The translations under genes and the position numbers were made by a program. The notes beneath the pieces are model-generated. The model did no database searches. It was not told the DNA's origin and saw only the letters and a list, made by a program, of their open reading frames with translations. From Lautropia sp. (GTDB lineage Bacteria; Pseudomonadota; Gammaproteobacteria; Burkholderiales; Burkholderiaceae_E), in the NCBI GenBank assembly GCA_030532425.1, contig JAUNLD010000015.1:1-50121 (forward strand): DNA of 50,121 bases. Direction: 5' to 3'. Below, piece by piece: positions 1-8,531 of the stretch. Positions within the stretch are counted from its first letter, which is position 1. Each line of letters begins with the position of its first letter.

Positions 1-38
1 GGGTGCTCTCCTCGTAACACTAACACCTGAGCAGGTTT

Positions 39-209
39 CTAGTGGGTCATTACAAGGGTGCTGAGCAGGATGTTCTGGTTGGGCATGGAGGCCGCCACGC
101 CCTTGAACTTGGCCAGCGCGCGGTGGGCAGCCACCAGCCGCTTGAGAATGGCCGGGGTGTCGAAGCGGGCAGGGTCGAGGTGCTCCAGGGGAGGCAAGAC
201 AGACAACAT
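39..209 (-). pseudogene. Truncated Fic family protein (N-terminal stub)
   Basis: The 56-residue product starts MLSVLPPLEHLDP and runs through TPAILKRLVAAHRALAKFKG and NQNIL. This is the typical N-terminal region of Fic/DOC-type AMP transferases, where it precedes a conserved self-inhibitory helix. The match stops after about 50 residues; the frame then reads LVMTH and hits TAG at 39-41. The Fic core motif HxFx(D/E)GNGRxxR is absent, so no catalytic activity is expected. The ATG at 209 is preferred because homology begins there; the frame stays open upstream to 383 without recognisable sequence. Family assignment rests on remembered sequence pattern only. It is most likely a remnant of a rearranged fic gene. 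Confidence 0.55.
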
Positions 210-249
210 GTTCAGAATCCCGGTTTTTCTGTCGCGATCAGGGATAACG

Positions 250-298
250 TGTATACATTTTAGTGTTTTCCATACACGTCCCGGCCGATGTGTATACA
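250..298. promoter_or_regulatory. Paired TGTATACA palindromes upstream of the fic stub
   Basis: The perfect 8-bp palindrome TGTATACA occurs at 250-257 and again at 291-298, 41 bp apart, which is about four helical turns. A related inverted half, CATACACG, lies between them at 271-278. The pair sits 40-90 bp upstream of the fic stub start. TTGTATACAA-like palindromes are typical operators of GntR/FadR-type repressors (family knowledge). That this pair is an operator is inference. Confidence 0.4.
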
Positions 299-408
299 AC
301 AAGGCCATTTCTGATCGTGTTGGCCGACAAGCATGTGAGTGATTACTGACTTGTCTTGGCCGCAGGGTGCAGGAAATGGCCACACGTGCCAGCGCTGTGC
401 CCGGAACA

Positions 409-1662
409 TCAGCCCCCCGACAGCGCCTGCTCGAAATCCGCCAGCAGGTCGCCGGTGTCTTCGATGCCCACCGAGACCCGGATCAGGCTGTCGGTGATGT
501 TCATCAGCGCGCGCTCGGTCGGCGGGGTTTCGTTGTAGATGGTGGGCGCCACCGGAATGATGAGGGTGCGGGTGTCGCCCAGACCGGTGGCCCGCAGCGG
601 AAGCTGCATGCGGTTGATGACGGGCAGCAGCTGTGCCGTGTCCTTAAGGTCGAAGGACAGCAGCCACGACGACGACTTGAACAGTGTCTGGGCAATGGCG
701 TGCTGCGGGTGGCTGGGCAGCCCGGGGTAATTCACCCGCGATACCGCCGGATGGGCCTCCAGCATTTGCGCCAGCGCCAGTGCGCTGCGGCTGCTCTGCG
801 CAATCCGCAGCGCCAGCGTCTCGGCCCCGATCGAGATCTGGTTGGCCGCATCCGAAGTCAGGCAGGCGCCCATGTCGCGCAGGCCCTTCTTGCGCAGCTG
901 TGTCAGCCCCCACAGGCTGCTGTCACCCTTGCGGTACTCGTCGGTAATGTTGGGATAGGTGCTCCAGTCGAACAGGCCCGTGTCCGTGACCAGACCACCC
1001 AGTGCCACCCCGTGGCCGCCGATGGTCTTGCTCAGTGAATTCATCACCAGACCGGCCTGCACGTCGCGGGGGCGGAACAGCGCCGGCGAGGTCACCGTGT
1101 TGTCCACCACGAACAGCAGGCCGCGCTGCGCACACAGCGCGCCAATCGCCGCCAGGTCGGGAATTTCGGTGCCCGGATTGCCGATGGTCTCCACAAACAC
1201 CATCCGCGTGGTGGGGCGGATGGCTGCCTCCACGGCAGCCACGTTGCAGCTGTCCACCTTGTCGACCGCAATGCCCAGATGCTGCATGGTGCCAAAGAGG
1301 CTGTTGGTGCCGCCAAACACGTAGCGCCCCGAAATCAGATGGTCGCCGGCGCGCAGCAGCGTGAAGAAGATGGCCGACAGCGCCCCCATGCCCGAGGCGA
1401 AACTCACCGAGCCGATCCCACCTTCCAGAGCCGTCAGCTTCGACTCCAGGGCGGCTGTGGTCGGGGTGCCGGTGCGGGAATAGTTGAAGGCATTCTTGAG
1501 CTTGCCCTGAAAGACGTCGATCAGGTCCTCGACCTTGTCGAAGCCATACTGGACAGACTGGTGCACCGGCTTGCGGATGGCGTGATGGGCCACGCCAAAT
1601 TGCCGGTCGGCATGGACGATGCGGGTGGCAAGGCCCTGTTCTTTATGCTGGCTGGAGGTCAT
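409..1662 (-). CDS. Cys/Met metabolism PLP-dependent enzyme (cystathionine gamma-synthase / beta-lyase family)
   Basis: This 417-residue protein is a fold-type I PLP enzyme of the trans-sulfuration family, acting in the cytoplasm on cystathionine or O-acyl-homoserine-type substrates. Visible hallmarks are the substrate and phosphate region YSRTGTPT (61-68), the cofactor aspartate in VVDNT (D187), and the PLP lysine in NSLSKTIGGHG (K212). Length is normal for the family. The ATG at 1662 is chosen because the upstream in-frame GTG at 1704 adds only unconserved residues; neither start has a strong ribosome site. It lies 199 bp downstream of a LysR gene on the same strand. Whether it is MetC, MetB, MetZ or a methionine gamma-lyase cannot be decided from sequence alone. 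Confidence 0.85.
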   Translation of the reverse strand: MTSSQHKEQGLATRIVHADRQFGVAHHAIRKPVHQSVQYGFDKVEDLIDVFQGKLKNAFNYSRTGTPTTAALESKLTALEGGIGSVSFASGMGALSAIFFTLLRAGDHLISGRYVFGGTNSLFGTMQHLGIAVDKVDSCNVAAVEAAIRPTTRMVFVETIGNPGTEIPDLAAIGALCAQRGLLFVVDNTVTSPALFRPRDVQAGLVMNSLSKTIGGHGVALGGLVTDTGLFDWSTYPNITDEYRKGDSSLWGLTQLRKKGLRDMGACLTSDAANQISIGAETLALRIAQSSRSALALAQMLEAHPAVSRVNYPGLPSHPQHAIAQTLFKSSSWLLSFDLKDTAQLLPVINRMQLPLRATGLGDTRTLIIPVAPTIYNETPPTERALMNITDSLIRVSVGIEDTGDLLADFEQALSGG

Positions 1663-1744
1663 CGTGATGTCTTGAAAGCGTTGCCCTGTTTCGGGGCGGC
1701 ACACCGCTGGCAGGCGCCCCGGCTACAGAGGATGGGAGATCTGC

Positions 1745-1768
1745 ATGCCGGCCGTTGCGGCCGGGCAT
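1745..1768. other. GC-rich inverted repeat between the LysR gene and the PLP enzyme gene
   Basis: ATGCCGGCCG (1745-1754) and CGGCCGGGCAT (1758-1768) form a 10-bp stem with a 3-nt loop and one bulged G. It lies downstream of the LysR stop on the minus strand. No T tract follows on either strand, so it may be an mRNA 3' end hairpin rather than a classical terminator. Confidence 0.4.
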
Positions 1769-1861
1769 CCGGCACTTTAGCACCTTCACGCGCTGGCGCT
1801 GCTGCACCGGCGGCACAAGCATATGTCTTGTTGGCACTTGTGATGCCGGCGCCGGCTGCTC

Positions 1862-2758
1862 TCACCGGCCATATCCGCCCCGGCCGTGACCACGCAGCGC
1901 TGCCAGAAAACTGTCGAGGGCAGCGTCTTTACCGCCAGCCCGTCTGCGGACCACGATGTCCACGGACTTGAGGGAAGGAAGCAACACATCGGCCAGGCGT
2001 GGGCAGGGGAGCAGGCCTGATGCCTCCAGCTGGCTGCGGGGCAGGGCAGTGATGCCCAGTCCGGAAAAAACGGCATCGGTCACGTTGCCATAGCTTTGTC
2101 CTTCGTAAGCGATCCGGGTGGGTATGCCCAGACGTGCCAGCTGCTGCATCAGGTGCCCGCGATAAGCACAGCCTTCATGAAACAGCACCAGCGGTAATGG
2201 CCGGGTGGCCTCCCATGAAAAGCCGGTGCCGCGTGCCCAGACCAGAGGCTCGCGATGCAGAAGCCGCTCATCGGGGGTGCGTGCACTGCCCTGCAGCTGT
2301 TTCAGCAGTGCGACATCCAGCTCTCCCTGTTCAAGACGGGCTGCCAGTCGGGATGAAAAGTCCGAAATGGCCTGGACCTCGCAATCCGGGTGCAAGGCAT
2401 GAAATTGCCCGAGCAGGGTGTTCAGCCAGCGCACGTTCACGTCATCCATCACCCCCACCCGGATGCGCCCGCCCAGCGCCGGCTGCTGCAGGCTCTCCCA
2501 CGCCTCGTCCACCGTGGCCAGAATGCGCCGTCCGTGCGGCAACAGTCGCTGGCCTGCGGGCGTCAGCCCCACCACGTGCCCGCGCGCACGCTCGAACAGG
2601 CGTTCACCCAGCAGGTCTTCCAGACTGCTGATCTGGCGGCTGAGGGCCGTCTGGGTGCGCTGTCGTGCGTGGGCCGCCGTGGTAAAGCTGCGGTGCTCGG
2701 CGATCAGCACGAAGGATCTCAGCTGATCCAGTGTCAGTCGGCGCAGGGCGCTGTTCAT
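1862..2758 (-). CDS. LysR family transcriptional regulator
   Basis: The 298-residue protein has the LysR layout. An N-terminal winged helix-turn-helix covers about residues 5-65 (LDQLRSFVLIAEHRSFTTAA, then TQTALSRQISSLEDLLGERL), and a substrate-binding-like effector domain follows from about residue 95. It is divergent from the DRE-TIM stub/AEC transporter operon with 99 bp between the two starts. That arrangement is classic for a LysR regulator and its target, so it probably controls that operon and possibly itself. The intergenic region carries a TCATGAT...ATCATGA inverted repeat. The inducer is unknown. Confidence 0.9.
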   Translation of the reverse strand: MNSALRRLTLDQLRSFVLIAEHRSFTTAAHARQRTQTALSRQISSLEDLLGERLFERARGHVVGLTPAGQRLLPHGRRILATVDEAWESLQQPALGGRIRVGVMDDVNVRWLNTLLGQFHALHPDCEVQAISDFSSRLAARLEQGELDVALLKQLQGSARTPDERLLHREPLVWARGTGFSWEATRPLPLVLFHEGCAYRGHLMQQLARLGIPTRIAYEGQSYGNVTDAVFSGLGITALPRSQLEASGLLPCPRLADVLLPSLKSVDIVVRRRAGGKDAALDSFLAALRGHGRGGYGR

Positions 2759-2770
2759 GATGCAAAAAAC

Positions 2771-2805
2771 TCATGATGGCTATCAATAATTCGTTTCTAT
2801 CATGA
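2771..2805. promoter_or_regulatory. Inverted repeat in the LysR / AEC divergent promoter region
   Basis: TCATGAT (2771-2777) and ATCATGA (2799-2805) are perfect inverted arms around an AT-rich centre, placed between the divergent LysR and AEC operon starts. Position and symmetry suit a LysR-type operator. No clean -35/-10 pair could be fixed for either direction. Confidence 0.4.
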
Positions 2806-2857
2806 CCATGCGCCGTCATAAATTGGGGAAAGCATCAAAAACGGTGGAGGACATGAC

Positions 2858-3118
2858 GTGGATTTGAGCTCTCCTGCGGCTCACAAGGCTCGCTACGACA
2901 ACTTTGAAATTGACGGCGTGCTGGACGAAACCTTGAGGGAAGGGGCAGAGCGATGCATGTTCTCTGTCCACCCTGACTCCAGGATTCCGTTGGCAAAAGC
3001 AGCGATCAATGCTGGAATGACTGACCTTGTTTATGGAAGCGGGCCTTCGGACCCGGCGCATCTGGTTGCCGATTTGATTCGGAAGGATGTTCGCCATGCG
3101 ATGAGGTGTGGGAGATGA
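2858..3118 (+). pseudogene. DRE-TIM metallolyase N-terminal stub (HMGL / isopropylmalate synthase-like)
   Basis: The frame encodes 86 residues. GVLDETLREGAERCMFSVHP resembles the first strand of DRE-TIM enzymes (isopropylmalate/homocitrate synthase, HMG-CoA lyase), where D-x-T-L-R-(D/E)-G contributes metal and catalytic residues. Full members have about 300 or more residues; here the protein ends after roughly the first two beta-alpha units with an unrelated tail. A GTG start at 2858 is supported by GGTGGAGG seven bases upstream. The stop TGA overlaps the ATG of the transporter (ATGA at 3115-3118), so translation is coupled. It may now act only as a coupling leader, or be a genuine small protein; catalysis is unlikely. 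Confidence 0.5.
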
Positions 3119-4065
3119 TGGATGCCATCCTGTCGGCTTTCATCGTGATCATTCTCGGTTTCCTTGTTGGGCGCAGGTTCCCAGGCAAGAAAGGGTGGTC
3201 GGCAGCATTGATCAACCATTACGTGATGTACGTTTCGCTGCCTGCGTTACTGTTTCTTCCTGTGGCGCAATCTCGGGTCGAGGATCTGTTGAATGTTCCA
3301 TTCGTGATGGGTACGTTGTGCGGGATAGCTGCGTGCTACATGCTGGGCTCGATCCTGGCCAGGTGGTTGGGGGAGGGCAGGGAAGGTGCTTCGCTGGTCG
3401 GGATGGCCTGTTCATATGGCACAACCGGGTATATGGGTGTGCCATTGCTTCTGGGCGTTTTTGGAGAAAAAGCTGCGTTGCCAGCGGCCATGGCGACGGT
3501 TCTTCACAACATTCCCGGGTTGATGGCGGTTGTCGTGTCGCAGGAACGTTGGCGACAGAAAGGGAGCGGGTCATGGGGCGAGCTGTTTCGGGCGAGTTTT
3601 GCTGTTCTCAAGAATCCGCTGATGGTGTCGGTCGTGGTGGGGGTTTTCTTTTCAGTGTCTGATGTCAAGGTTCCGCAGACACTGGCTTCACTCTCCGGGT
3701 TCCTCGGGGCTGCGGCAGGGCCAACGGCACTTTTTTCTCTGGGGTTCGGATTGGCCGGCATGTCACTGAGCGCCCGTGAAACCTTGGGCAGCCTGGGGCC
3801 AGCGGTATGGGTGACCTCGATCAAGCTGCTGGTGCAGCCATGTGTGACGATGCTGGTCATCATCGTGCTGGGGGTGAGCCTGACGGACATCTGGGCCGTG
3901 GTTGCTCTGGTGATGGCGGCACAGCCCGTCGGTGCCGGTGCTTACGTGTTTGCAACGCAGTACGGCCGGTTTGCGTCGCAGACATCGCTGGCGATCATTG
4001 TCTCGATGCTTCTGTCTCTGCTCACCATCCCTTTGATCCTTCATCTGTCATCCGCATCCAGCTGA
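3115..4065 (+). CDS. AEC family transporter (auxin efflux carrier-like permease)
   Basis: The 316-residue inner-membrane protein has about ten hydrophobic segments in two halves, starting with AILSAFIVIILGFLVGRRFP, the usual AEC N-terminus. Bacterial AEC proteins move small carboxylates such as malate, malonate or amino-acid-derived anions (family knowledge). The ATG at 3115 is preferred because it overlaps the upstream stop and has GGTGTGGGAG just before it; ATG 3118 is equally possible. It is the second gene of an operon divergent from a LysR regulator, which suggests substrate-induced expression. Substrate is not predictable from sequence. Confidence 0.85.
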   Translation: MMDAILSAFIVIILGFLVGRRFPGKKGWSAALINHYVMYVSLPALLFLPVAQSRVEDLLNVPFVMGTLCGIAACYMLGSILARWLGEGREGASLVGMACSYGTTGYMGVPLLLGVFGEKAALPAAMATVLHNIPGLMAVVVSQERWRQKGSGSWGELFRASFAVLKNPLMVSVVVGVFFSVSDVKVPQTLASLSGFLGAAAGPTALFSLGFGLAGMSLSARETLGSLGPAVWVTSIKLLVQPCVTMLVIIVLGVSLTDIWAVVALVMAAQPVGAGAYVFATQYGRFASQTSLAIIVSMLLSLLTIPLILHLSSASS

Positions 4066-4090
4066 CGGGATGCTTCACCGAGGGCGATCA

Positions 4091-4165
4091 GTCCGGATGC
4101 CGGGCAGGATCGAAGCGTGTCGGGAAGGACGGGGAGCCTGTGCTGCCGGCTCCGGACGTTTCCTT
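4091..4165 (+). terminator. Possible terminator after the AEC transporter
   Basis: An imperfect inverted repeat pairs GTCCGGATGCCGGGCAG (4091-4107) with CTGCCGGCTCCGGAC (4143-4157), and GTTTCCTT follows directly. The loop is long, about 35 nt. It sits between the AEC gene and the next gene on the same strand. Confidence 0.35.
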
Positions 4166-4220
4166 GCCGATAAAGGCCTTGAGACCGGTGCAAGAACCTC
4201 TTCAGAGGAAAGCATAAAGT

Positions 4221-5159
4221 TTGGAACAGTCGAGGGGTGTTGTTTGGGCTGCCATGCTGGCGGCGCTGGCGCTGCTGGTTTCCGTACTCATGCGTGCCGT
4301 GATGGGGGTGCTGGCACGCCTGTTGTCGGCGGAGCTGAGCGTGCTGCAGCAGGTGTCGTTACGCTGTCTGCTCGGCGCGCTTCTGATCCTGCTGATATGT
4401 CATGGCCGCCTGAGGCTGGCGGCATTCTGGCACCTGCCGCGCACGGCCCAGTGGCTGCTGGTGCAGCGTGCCGTGGCACTCTTTGTCGTGGGCATGTCAC
4501 TCGGGACAGAGGCCTTCATCCAGGGCAACTACACCACCACCACGCTGGTGCTGGCCTTGCCCACGACAGCGCTGGTCAGTCGCTGGTATTTTGGAGAGCG
4601 CCTGTCGACACGGGTGATGATGCTGGTGGCGCTGTCGTTTGTCGGCGTGCTGGTCTTTGTGGCCGGCAATGGCCAGACGCTGCTGCTGGGATGGCCATTC
4701 TGGTGCGCGCTGGCCGCCGCGGTGGCGATGTCCTGGGGCATGCTGGCGGCGCGCAAAACGGTTGTAACCGTCCCGGCGGACGCCGCAAACGCCATGCCAC
4801 CCCCTGCGTTGAGCAATCTGGAGGCTACCTTCTGGATGCTGCTGATCGCGGCTCTGGTGTGTGGGGTGCTGGCACTGCCCGTTGCGTGGTGGGAGGGGAA
4901 GATGCCACGTCCGGGCCTGGCGACATGGCTGACGGCTGCCGTGGCGGGCCTGGCCAGCATCGCGTTTGTGTGGACGAGCGATTACGCCATTCCCCGGCTG
5001 CGAGGCGTGGTGGTCAACAACATCCTGGCCTTGCAGCCGATAGCGGGTGCGATGATCGGCTGGTTGCTGTATGGCGACGTGCTGACGCCGCTGCAGTGGC
5101 TGGGGGGCGGGCTGGTCGTGCTGTCCGTATGGCTGATTGCGCGTGTCAGGGCTGGTTGA
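4221..5159 (+). CDS. DMT superfamily transporter (EamA domain)
   Basis: The 312-residue integral membrane protein has about ten transmembrane segments arranged as two EamA repeats (roughly residues 8-140 and 155-308). The second repeat ends with NNILALQPIAGAMIGWLLYG, a typical drug/metabolite transporter pattern. Such proteins usually export amino acids, nucleosides or other metabolites. The TTG start at 4221 is favoured by GAGGAA ten bases upstream; the first ATG (4254) would remove part of the first membrane helix and lacks a well-spaced ribosome site. It stands alone between a possible terminator and a convergent membrane-protein gene. Substrate is unknown. Confidence 0.82.
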   Translation: MEQSRGVVWAAMLAALALLVSVLMRAVMGVLARLLSAELSVLQQVSLRCLLGALLILLICHGRLRLAAFWHLPRTAQWLLVQRAVALFVVGMSLGTEAFIQGNYTTTTLVLALPTTALVSRWYFGERLSTRVMMLVALSFVGVLVFVAGNGQTLLLGWPFWCALAAAVAMSWGMLAARKTVVTVPADAANAMPPPALSNLEATFWMLLIAALVCGVLALPVAWWEGKMPRPGLATWLTAAVAGLASIAFVWTSDYAIPRLRGVVVNNILALQPIAGAMIGWLLYGDVLTPLQWLGGGLVVLSVWLIARVRAG

Positions 5160-5203
5160 AGGTGCTGCTGCCGTTCAGGGGGCCCGGCCCCTGTCCAGGG
5201 GCG

Positions 5204-5548
5204 TCAGTTCACATCATGTCGCGGCCGCTCAGGCGCTGGTGAAGGCGCCTTTCCCTTGGTATCCGGCCACAACCAGCGGTGCAGCAGCAGCCCGATGCTC
5301 AGAACAAGGGTGGCGGTGAAGATGCTGTCCAGCAGCAGGCTGCCTGCTGTCTGGTGTGACAGGTGCCCGGCTGACGAGGGGGGCAGGCAGGCGCGGCAGA
5401 CCAGATTGACCAGGCCCCAGATGGTGGCGATGCCCAGCCAGGCACGCAGCACGCGGGCCCACGAGCGGTGGCGAGGTGTCCAGTTCAGCAGGAATACCGC
5501 CACGACGACTGGCAAGGCCGTTGGCAGGGCGTGCAGCAGTTCAGGCAT
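5204..5548 (-). CDS. Small hypothetical inner-membrane protein
   Basis: The 114-residue product has three clear hydrophobic segments (about residues 8-22, 33-52 and 72-90) and a short charged C-terminal tail rich in Pro and Arg. No family was recognised. It begins 15 bp downstream of the HdeD-like gene on the same strand, so both are probably on one transcript. That suggests a shared envelope or stress role, which is inference only. Confidence 0.6.
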   Translation of the reverse strand: MPELLHALPTALPVVVAVFLLNWTPRHRSWARVLRAWLGIATIWGLVNLVCRACLPPSSAGHLSHQTAGSLLLDSIFTATLVLSIGLLLHRWLWPDTKGKAPSPAPERPRHDVN

Positions 5549-5563
5549 GCTGTCCAGCCTGCT

Positions 5564-6115
5564 TCAGTTCATGTCCGGGGGCAGCGCCATGTCGTCTCGT
5601 GCCTGCCCGGCGCCTTTCTGCATCAGCCCCATCAGCACCAGTGACAGGCCGTTGCCCAGCAGCTCCACGCCCATCAGCACGCCGAGCAGCACCAGCACCG
5701 ACAGCGGGAACTGGCTGAAGATCATCACGCCCAGCACGGCCGACAGCACGCCCGACACCAGCAAGGTGGTTCTGGGGGCACCCTGGGTGCGGAGGGCCAG
5801 CCCCATGCGTGCCAGTCCGCTGACGATGAAGGCTGCCGCCACCACCACCGACAGCGAGACCAGACCGGCCAGTGGCCGGGCGATCAGGAACACGCTCAGC
5901 AGCAGCATGGCGGCGCCCAGGGCCAGTGCCGGCCAGTTGCCGGCGGCATCCCGTGAACGGAAGACGGCGGCCAGCACCAGCACGCCGACGATGAAAAAAC
6001 TCCAGCCCGTCAGTTGCGTGGCCACCAGCGACGAGATGAACGGCGAGCACAGGGCCGCCAGGCCGCCCAGCATCGACACCGCACCCGTCAGTACCCATAG
6101 CCACCACTGTTTCAT
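5564..6115 (-). CDS. HdeD-like membrane protein (DUF308)
   Basis: The 183-residue protein consists of about six transmembrane helices in three paired hydrophobic repeats, as in the HdeD/DUF308 family, whose E. coli member is linked to acid resistance at high cell density. The ATG at 6115 follows a strong ribosome site (GGGAGGTGCAG), which rejects the much longer open frame upstream. The gene is followed closely by a second small membrane protein gene and is divergent from a flavin-dependent monooxygenase gene across 235 bp. Confidence 0.75.
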   Translation of the reverse strand: MKQWWLWVLTGAVSMLGGLAALCSPFISSLVATQLTGWSFFIVGVLVLAAVFRSRDAAGNWPALALGAAMLLLSVFLIARPLAGLVSLSVVVAAAFIVSGLARMGLALRTQGAPRTTLLVSGVLSAVLGVMIFSQFPLSVLVLLGVLMGVELLGNGLSLVLMGLMQKGAGQARDDMALPPDMN

Positions 6116-6350
6116 CTGCACCTCCCGACGGGTCAATCCATGTCTACGGGCATTGTGCCCCGCCCTTCCCAGTGCTGGCCAGCATGGCCCCACGGGGTGC
6201 TGCTGCTTTGTTGCGCCGATCGCACCTGGCCGTCTTCTGTGGTGCCTGGTGTCCTCTGTGCAGGACAGAGTGTCCCGTCTGGCGTGACCACCGCAACCCT
6301 GGTGCGGGGTAAGATGGGCGCCATTTCCTTTCCTCCCTGTCGAGGCATTC

Positions 6351-7373
6351 ATGAAGAAGCTGGGTTTTCTCTCGTTCGGGCATTGGCAACCGGGGCGTGG
6401 TTCGCAGACGCAGAGTGCGGCCGACGTGCTGTTGCAGTCGATCGATCTGGCCGTGGCGGCCGAGGAGATCGGTCTGGATGGCGCGTATTTTCGGGTGCAC
6501 CACTTTGCACGCCAGCTGGCATCGCCCTTTCCGCTGCTCTCGGCCATCGGCGCGCGCACCCGGAAAATCGAGATCGGCACCGGCGTGATCGACATGCGCT
6601 ACGAGAACCCGCTCTACATGGTCGAGGATGCCGGCGCGGCCGACCTGATTGCGGGTGGGCGCCTGCAGCTGGGCATCAGCCGCGGCTCGCCCGAGCAGGT
6701 GATCGATGGCTGGCGCTACTTTGGCTATGCGCCGGCCGAGGGTGAGACCGATGCCGACATGGCACGCCGCCATGCGCTGGTGTTTCTGGAGATGCTGGAA
6801 GGCAAGGGTTTTGCCGAACCCAATCCCACGCCGATGTTTCCGAATCCGCCGGGGCTGCTGCGGCTGGAGCCGCATTCGCCGGGCCTGCGCCAGCGCATCT
6901 GGTGGGGCGCGGCCACCAATGCCACTGCGCAGTGGGCGGGCGAGCTGGGCATGAACCTGCAAAGCTCCACGCTCAAGGCCGACGAGAATGGCAAGCCCTT
7001 CCACGTGCAGCAGGCCGAACAGATCCGCCTGTTCCGCGAGGCCTGGAAGAAGGCCGGCCATGCGGGCGAACCGCGGGTGTCGGTCAGCCGCTCGATCTTT
7101 CCGATTCTGGACGAGATGGATCGCCGCTACTTTGGGGGTGAGGCCGATCGCAAGGACAGCATCGGCTTCATCGACAAGGACTTTCGGGCGATCTTCGGCC
7201 GGACCTACGCCGCCGAGCCGGATGTGCTCATCAGGGAACTGGCCGGGGACGAGGCCATCCAGGAAGCCGACACCGTGTTGCTGACCATCCCCAACACGCT
7301 GGGGGTGGACTACAACGTGCATCTGCTCGAAGGCATGCTCAAGCACGTGGCGCCAGGTCTGGGCTGGCGCTGA
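6351..7373 (+). CDS. LLM class flavin-dependent oxidoreductase
   Basis: The 340-residue cytoplasmic protein is a luciferase-like monooxygenase using reduced flavin. It starts MKKLGFLSFGHW, has an early H-F pair (VHHFARQ), and carries the conserved barrel segment TRKIEIGTGVIDMRYENPL followed by EDAGAADLIAGGRLQLGISR. Length is typical. The start has CGAGG about ten bases upstream. A possible -10 element TAAGAT lies at 6310-6315 without a convincing -35. It stands alone, divergent from the hdeD-like gene and convergent with the inositol operon end. The organic substrate cannot be deduced. Confidence 0.87.
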   Translation: MKKLGFLSFGHWQPGRGSQTQSAADVLLQSIDLAVAAEEIGLDGAYFRVHHFARQLASPFPLLSAIGARTRKIEIGTGVIDMRYENPLYMVEDAGAADLIAGGRLQLGISRGSPEQVIDGWRYFGYAPAEGETDADMARRHALVFLEMLEGKGFAEPNPTPMFPNPPGLLRLEPHSPGLRQRIWWGAATNATAQWAGELGMNLQSSTLKADENGKPFHVQQAEQIRLFREAWKKAGHAGEPRVSVSRSIFPILDEMDRRYFGGEADRKDSIGFIDKDFRAIFGRTYAAEPDVLIRELAGDEAIQEADTVLLTIPNTLGVDYNVHLLEGMLKHVAPGLGWR

Positions 7374-7484
7374 TCGCGCCCGGCACATCCCCGGGATGCC
7401 TGGGCAGCAGGTGTAGCGCCCGCGACCGTGGGTGGGGGCGCACGAGATGTCGTGTGGCCCGACGCGTTCCTGCTGCCCGGATCG

Positions 7485-8531
7485 TTACAGCGTCTGGGCC
7501 TGGCCGCTGCGCAGCGCGCGCGTCAGTGCGGCGCCGATGCGGGTGGCCTCGGTGGCGTCCTCCAGCGACAGTGCCAGCGGCACCTTGCCCAGGCAGGTCT
7601 CGACGAAGTGCTGCAATTCGTGATCGAAGGCCTCGCGGAAGCGCTCGAAGAAATCAGGCAGGGCCGCATGGCTCACGCCACGCGCATCGCTCCTGACCAC
7701 CCGGTCGAGCGCGGCGCCGGCCCCCACCAGCAGCTTGCCGGCGCTGGCGATGATCTCGGTGCTGGTTTCGTGTCCGTGGGCAAAGGTGCGCGAGGCGTAG
7801 ATGCTGGCCAGCTTGCCGTCTTCAAACTCGATGGTGCCGATGGCGTTGTCCACGTCCTGATGCTGCGCCAGCTCGGGATGGACGAAGCAGCTGCCCGAGG
7901 CGTAGACCCGGCGGGCACGGGGGGCACGGCCGTCGTTGTCGGCCAGCAGCCAGCGGGCCAGGTCGATGTCATGGATGTTGCAGTCCATGATGATGCCGCC
8001 GGACGAGGCCGAGAACTGCACGAAGAAGCCGTGCGGGTCGAGCTTGTCGCAGGTTTGCGACCGGACGTAAAAGGGGGTGCCCACCTCGCCACGGATGATG
8101 GCTTCGCGGGCATGGCGATAACTGGTGTCAAAGCGCCTCACAAAGCCCACCATGGCCACCTGGCCCGGATGCTGCACACGGGTGCGCGCATGGGTGGCTG
8201 CCACCTGTTCGCAACTGGCCACGTCCAGCGCCAGTGGTTTCTCGACAAAAAGATGCTTGCCGGCCTCCAGCACCTGGATGCTCTGGGCGGCATGCAGGGC
8301 GGTCGGCGTGACCAGCACCACGGCATCGAGACCGTCCAGCGCCAGCAGGGCATCAAGGCTGTCGACCACCTGCCCGATGCCCAGTTCCTCGCGCGCATGC
8401 TGACGTTCGCTCTCCACCGGGCTGGCGGCGGCCACCAGGTGGGCTTCGGGGATGCGGTAGCGCAGGCATCGTGCATGGTGGCGCCCCAGGCGCCCCAGTC
8501 CGACGATGCCGACACGCAGGATGGCCTTCAT
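7485..8531 (-). CDS. Gfo/Idh/MocA family oxidoreductase (second inositol-type dehydrogenase)
   Basis: The 348-residue NAD(P)-dependent dehydrogenase has a Rossmann motif GIVGLGRLGRHHA near the N-terminus and the family signature EKPLALD, then the alpha/beta substrate domain with GGIIMDCNIHDIDLARWLL, which contains the catalytic HD region of inositol dehydrogenases. It is the last gene of the leftward iol operon, 163 bp after iolG. A likely role is oxidation of another inositol isomer, such as scyllo- or D-chiro-inositol, feeding the same pathway; this is inferred from context. ATG 8531 is chosen because the Rossmann motif begins there, with GGAG a few bases upstream. Confidence 0.85.
   Translation of the reverse strand: MKAILRVGIVGLGRLGRHHARCLRYRIPEAHLVAAASPVESERQHAREELGIGQVVDSLDALLALDGLDAVVLVTPTALHAAQSIQVLEAGKHLFVEKPLALDVASCEQVAATHARTRVQHPGQVAMVGFVRRFDTSYRHAREAIIRGEVGTPFYVRSQTCDKLDPHGFFVQFSASSGGIIMDCNIHDIDLARWLLADNDGRAPRARRVYASGSCFVHPELAQHQDVDNAIGTIEFEDGKLASIYASRTFAHGHETSTEIIASAGKLLVGAGAALDRVVRSDARGVSHAALPDFFERFREAFDHELQHFVETCLGKVPLALSLEDATEATRIGAALTRALRSGQAQTL

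Noticed and set aside
1663-1861. Possible SAM- or SAH-type riboswitch before the PLP enzyme gene
   Set aside because: Only one simple GC hairpin is present; no conserved core of a known sulfur-metabolism riboswitch could be identified.
7374-7484. Possible bidirectional terminator between the monooxygenase and the iol operon end
   Set aside because: Only short stems (for example CACGA-gatg-TCGTG near 7441) were seen, with no T tract, too weak to call.
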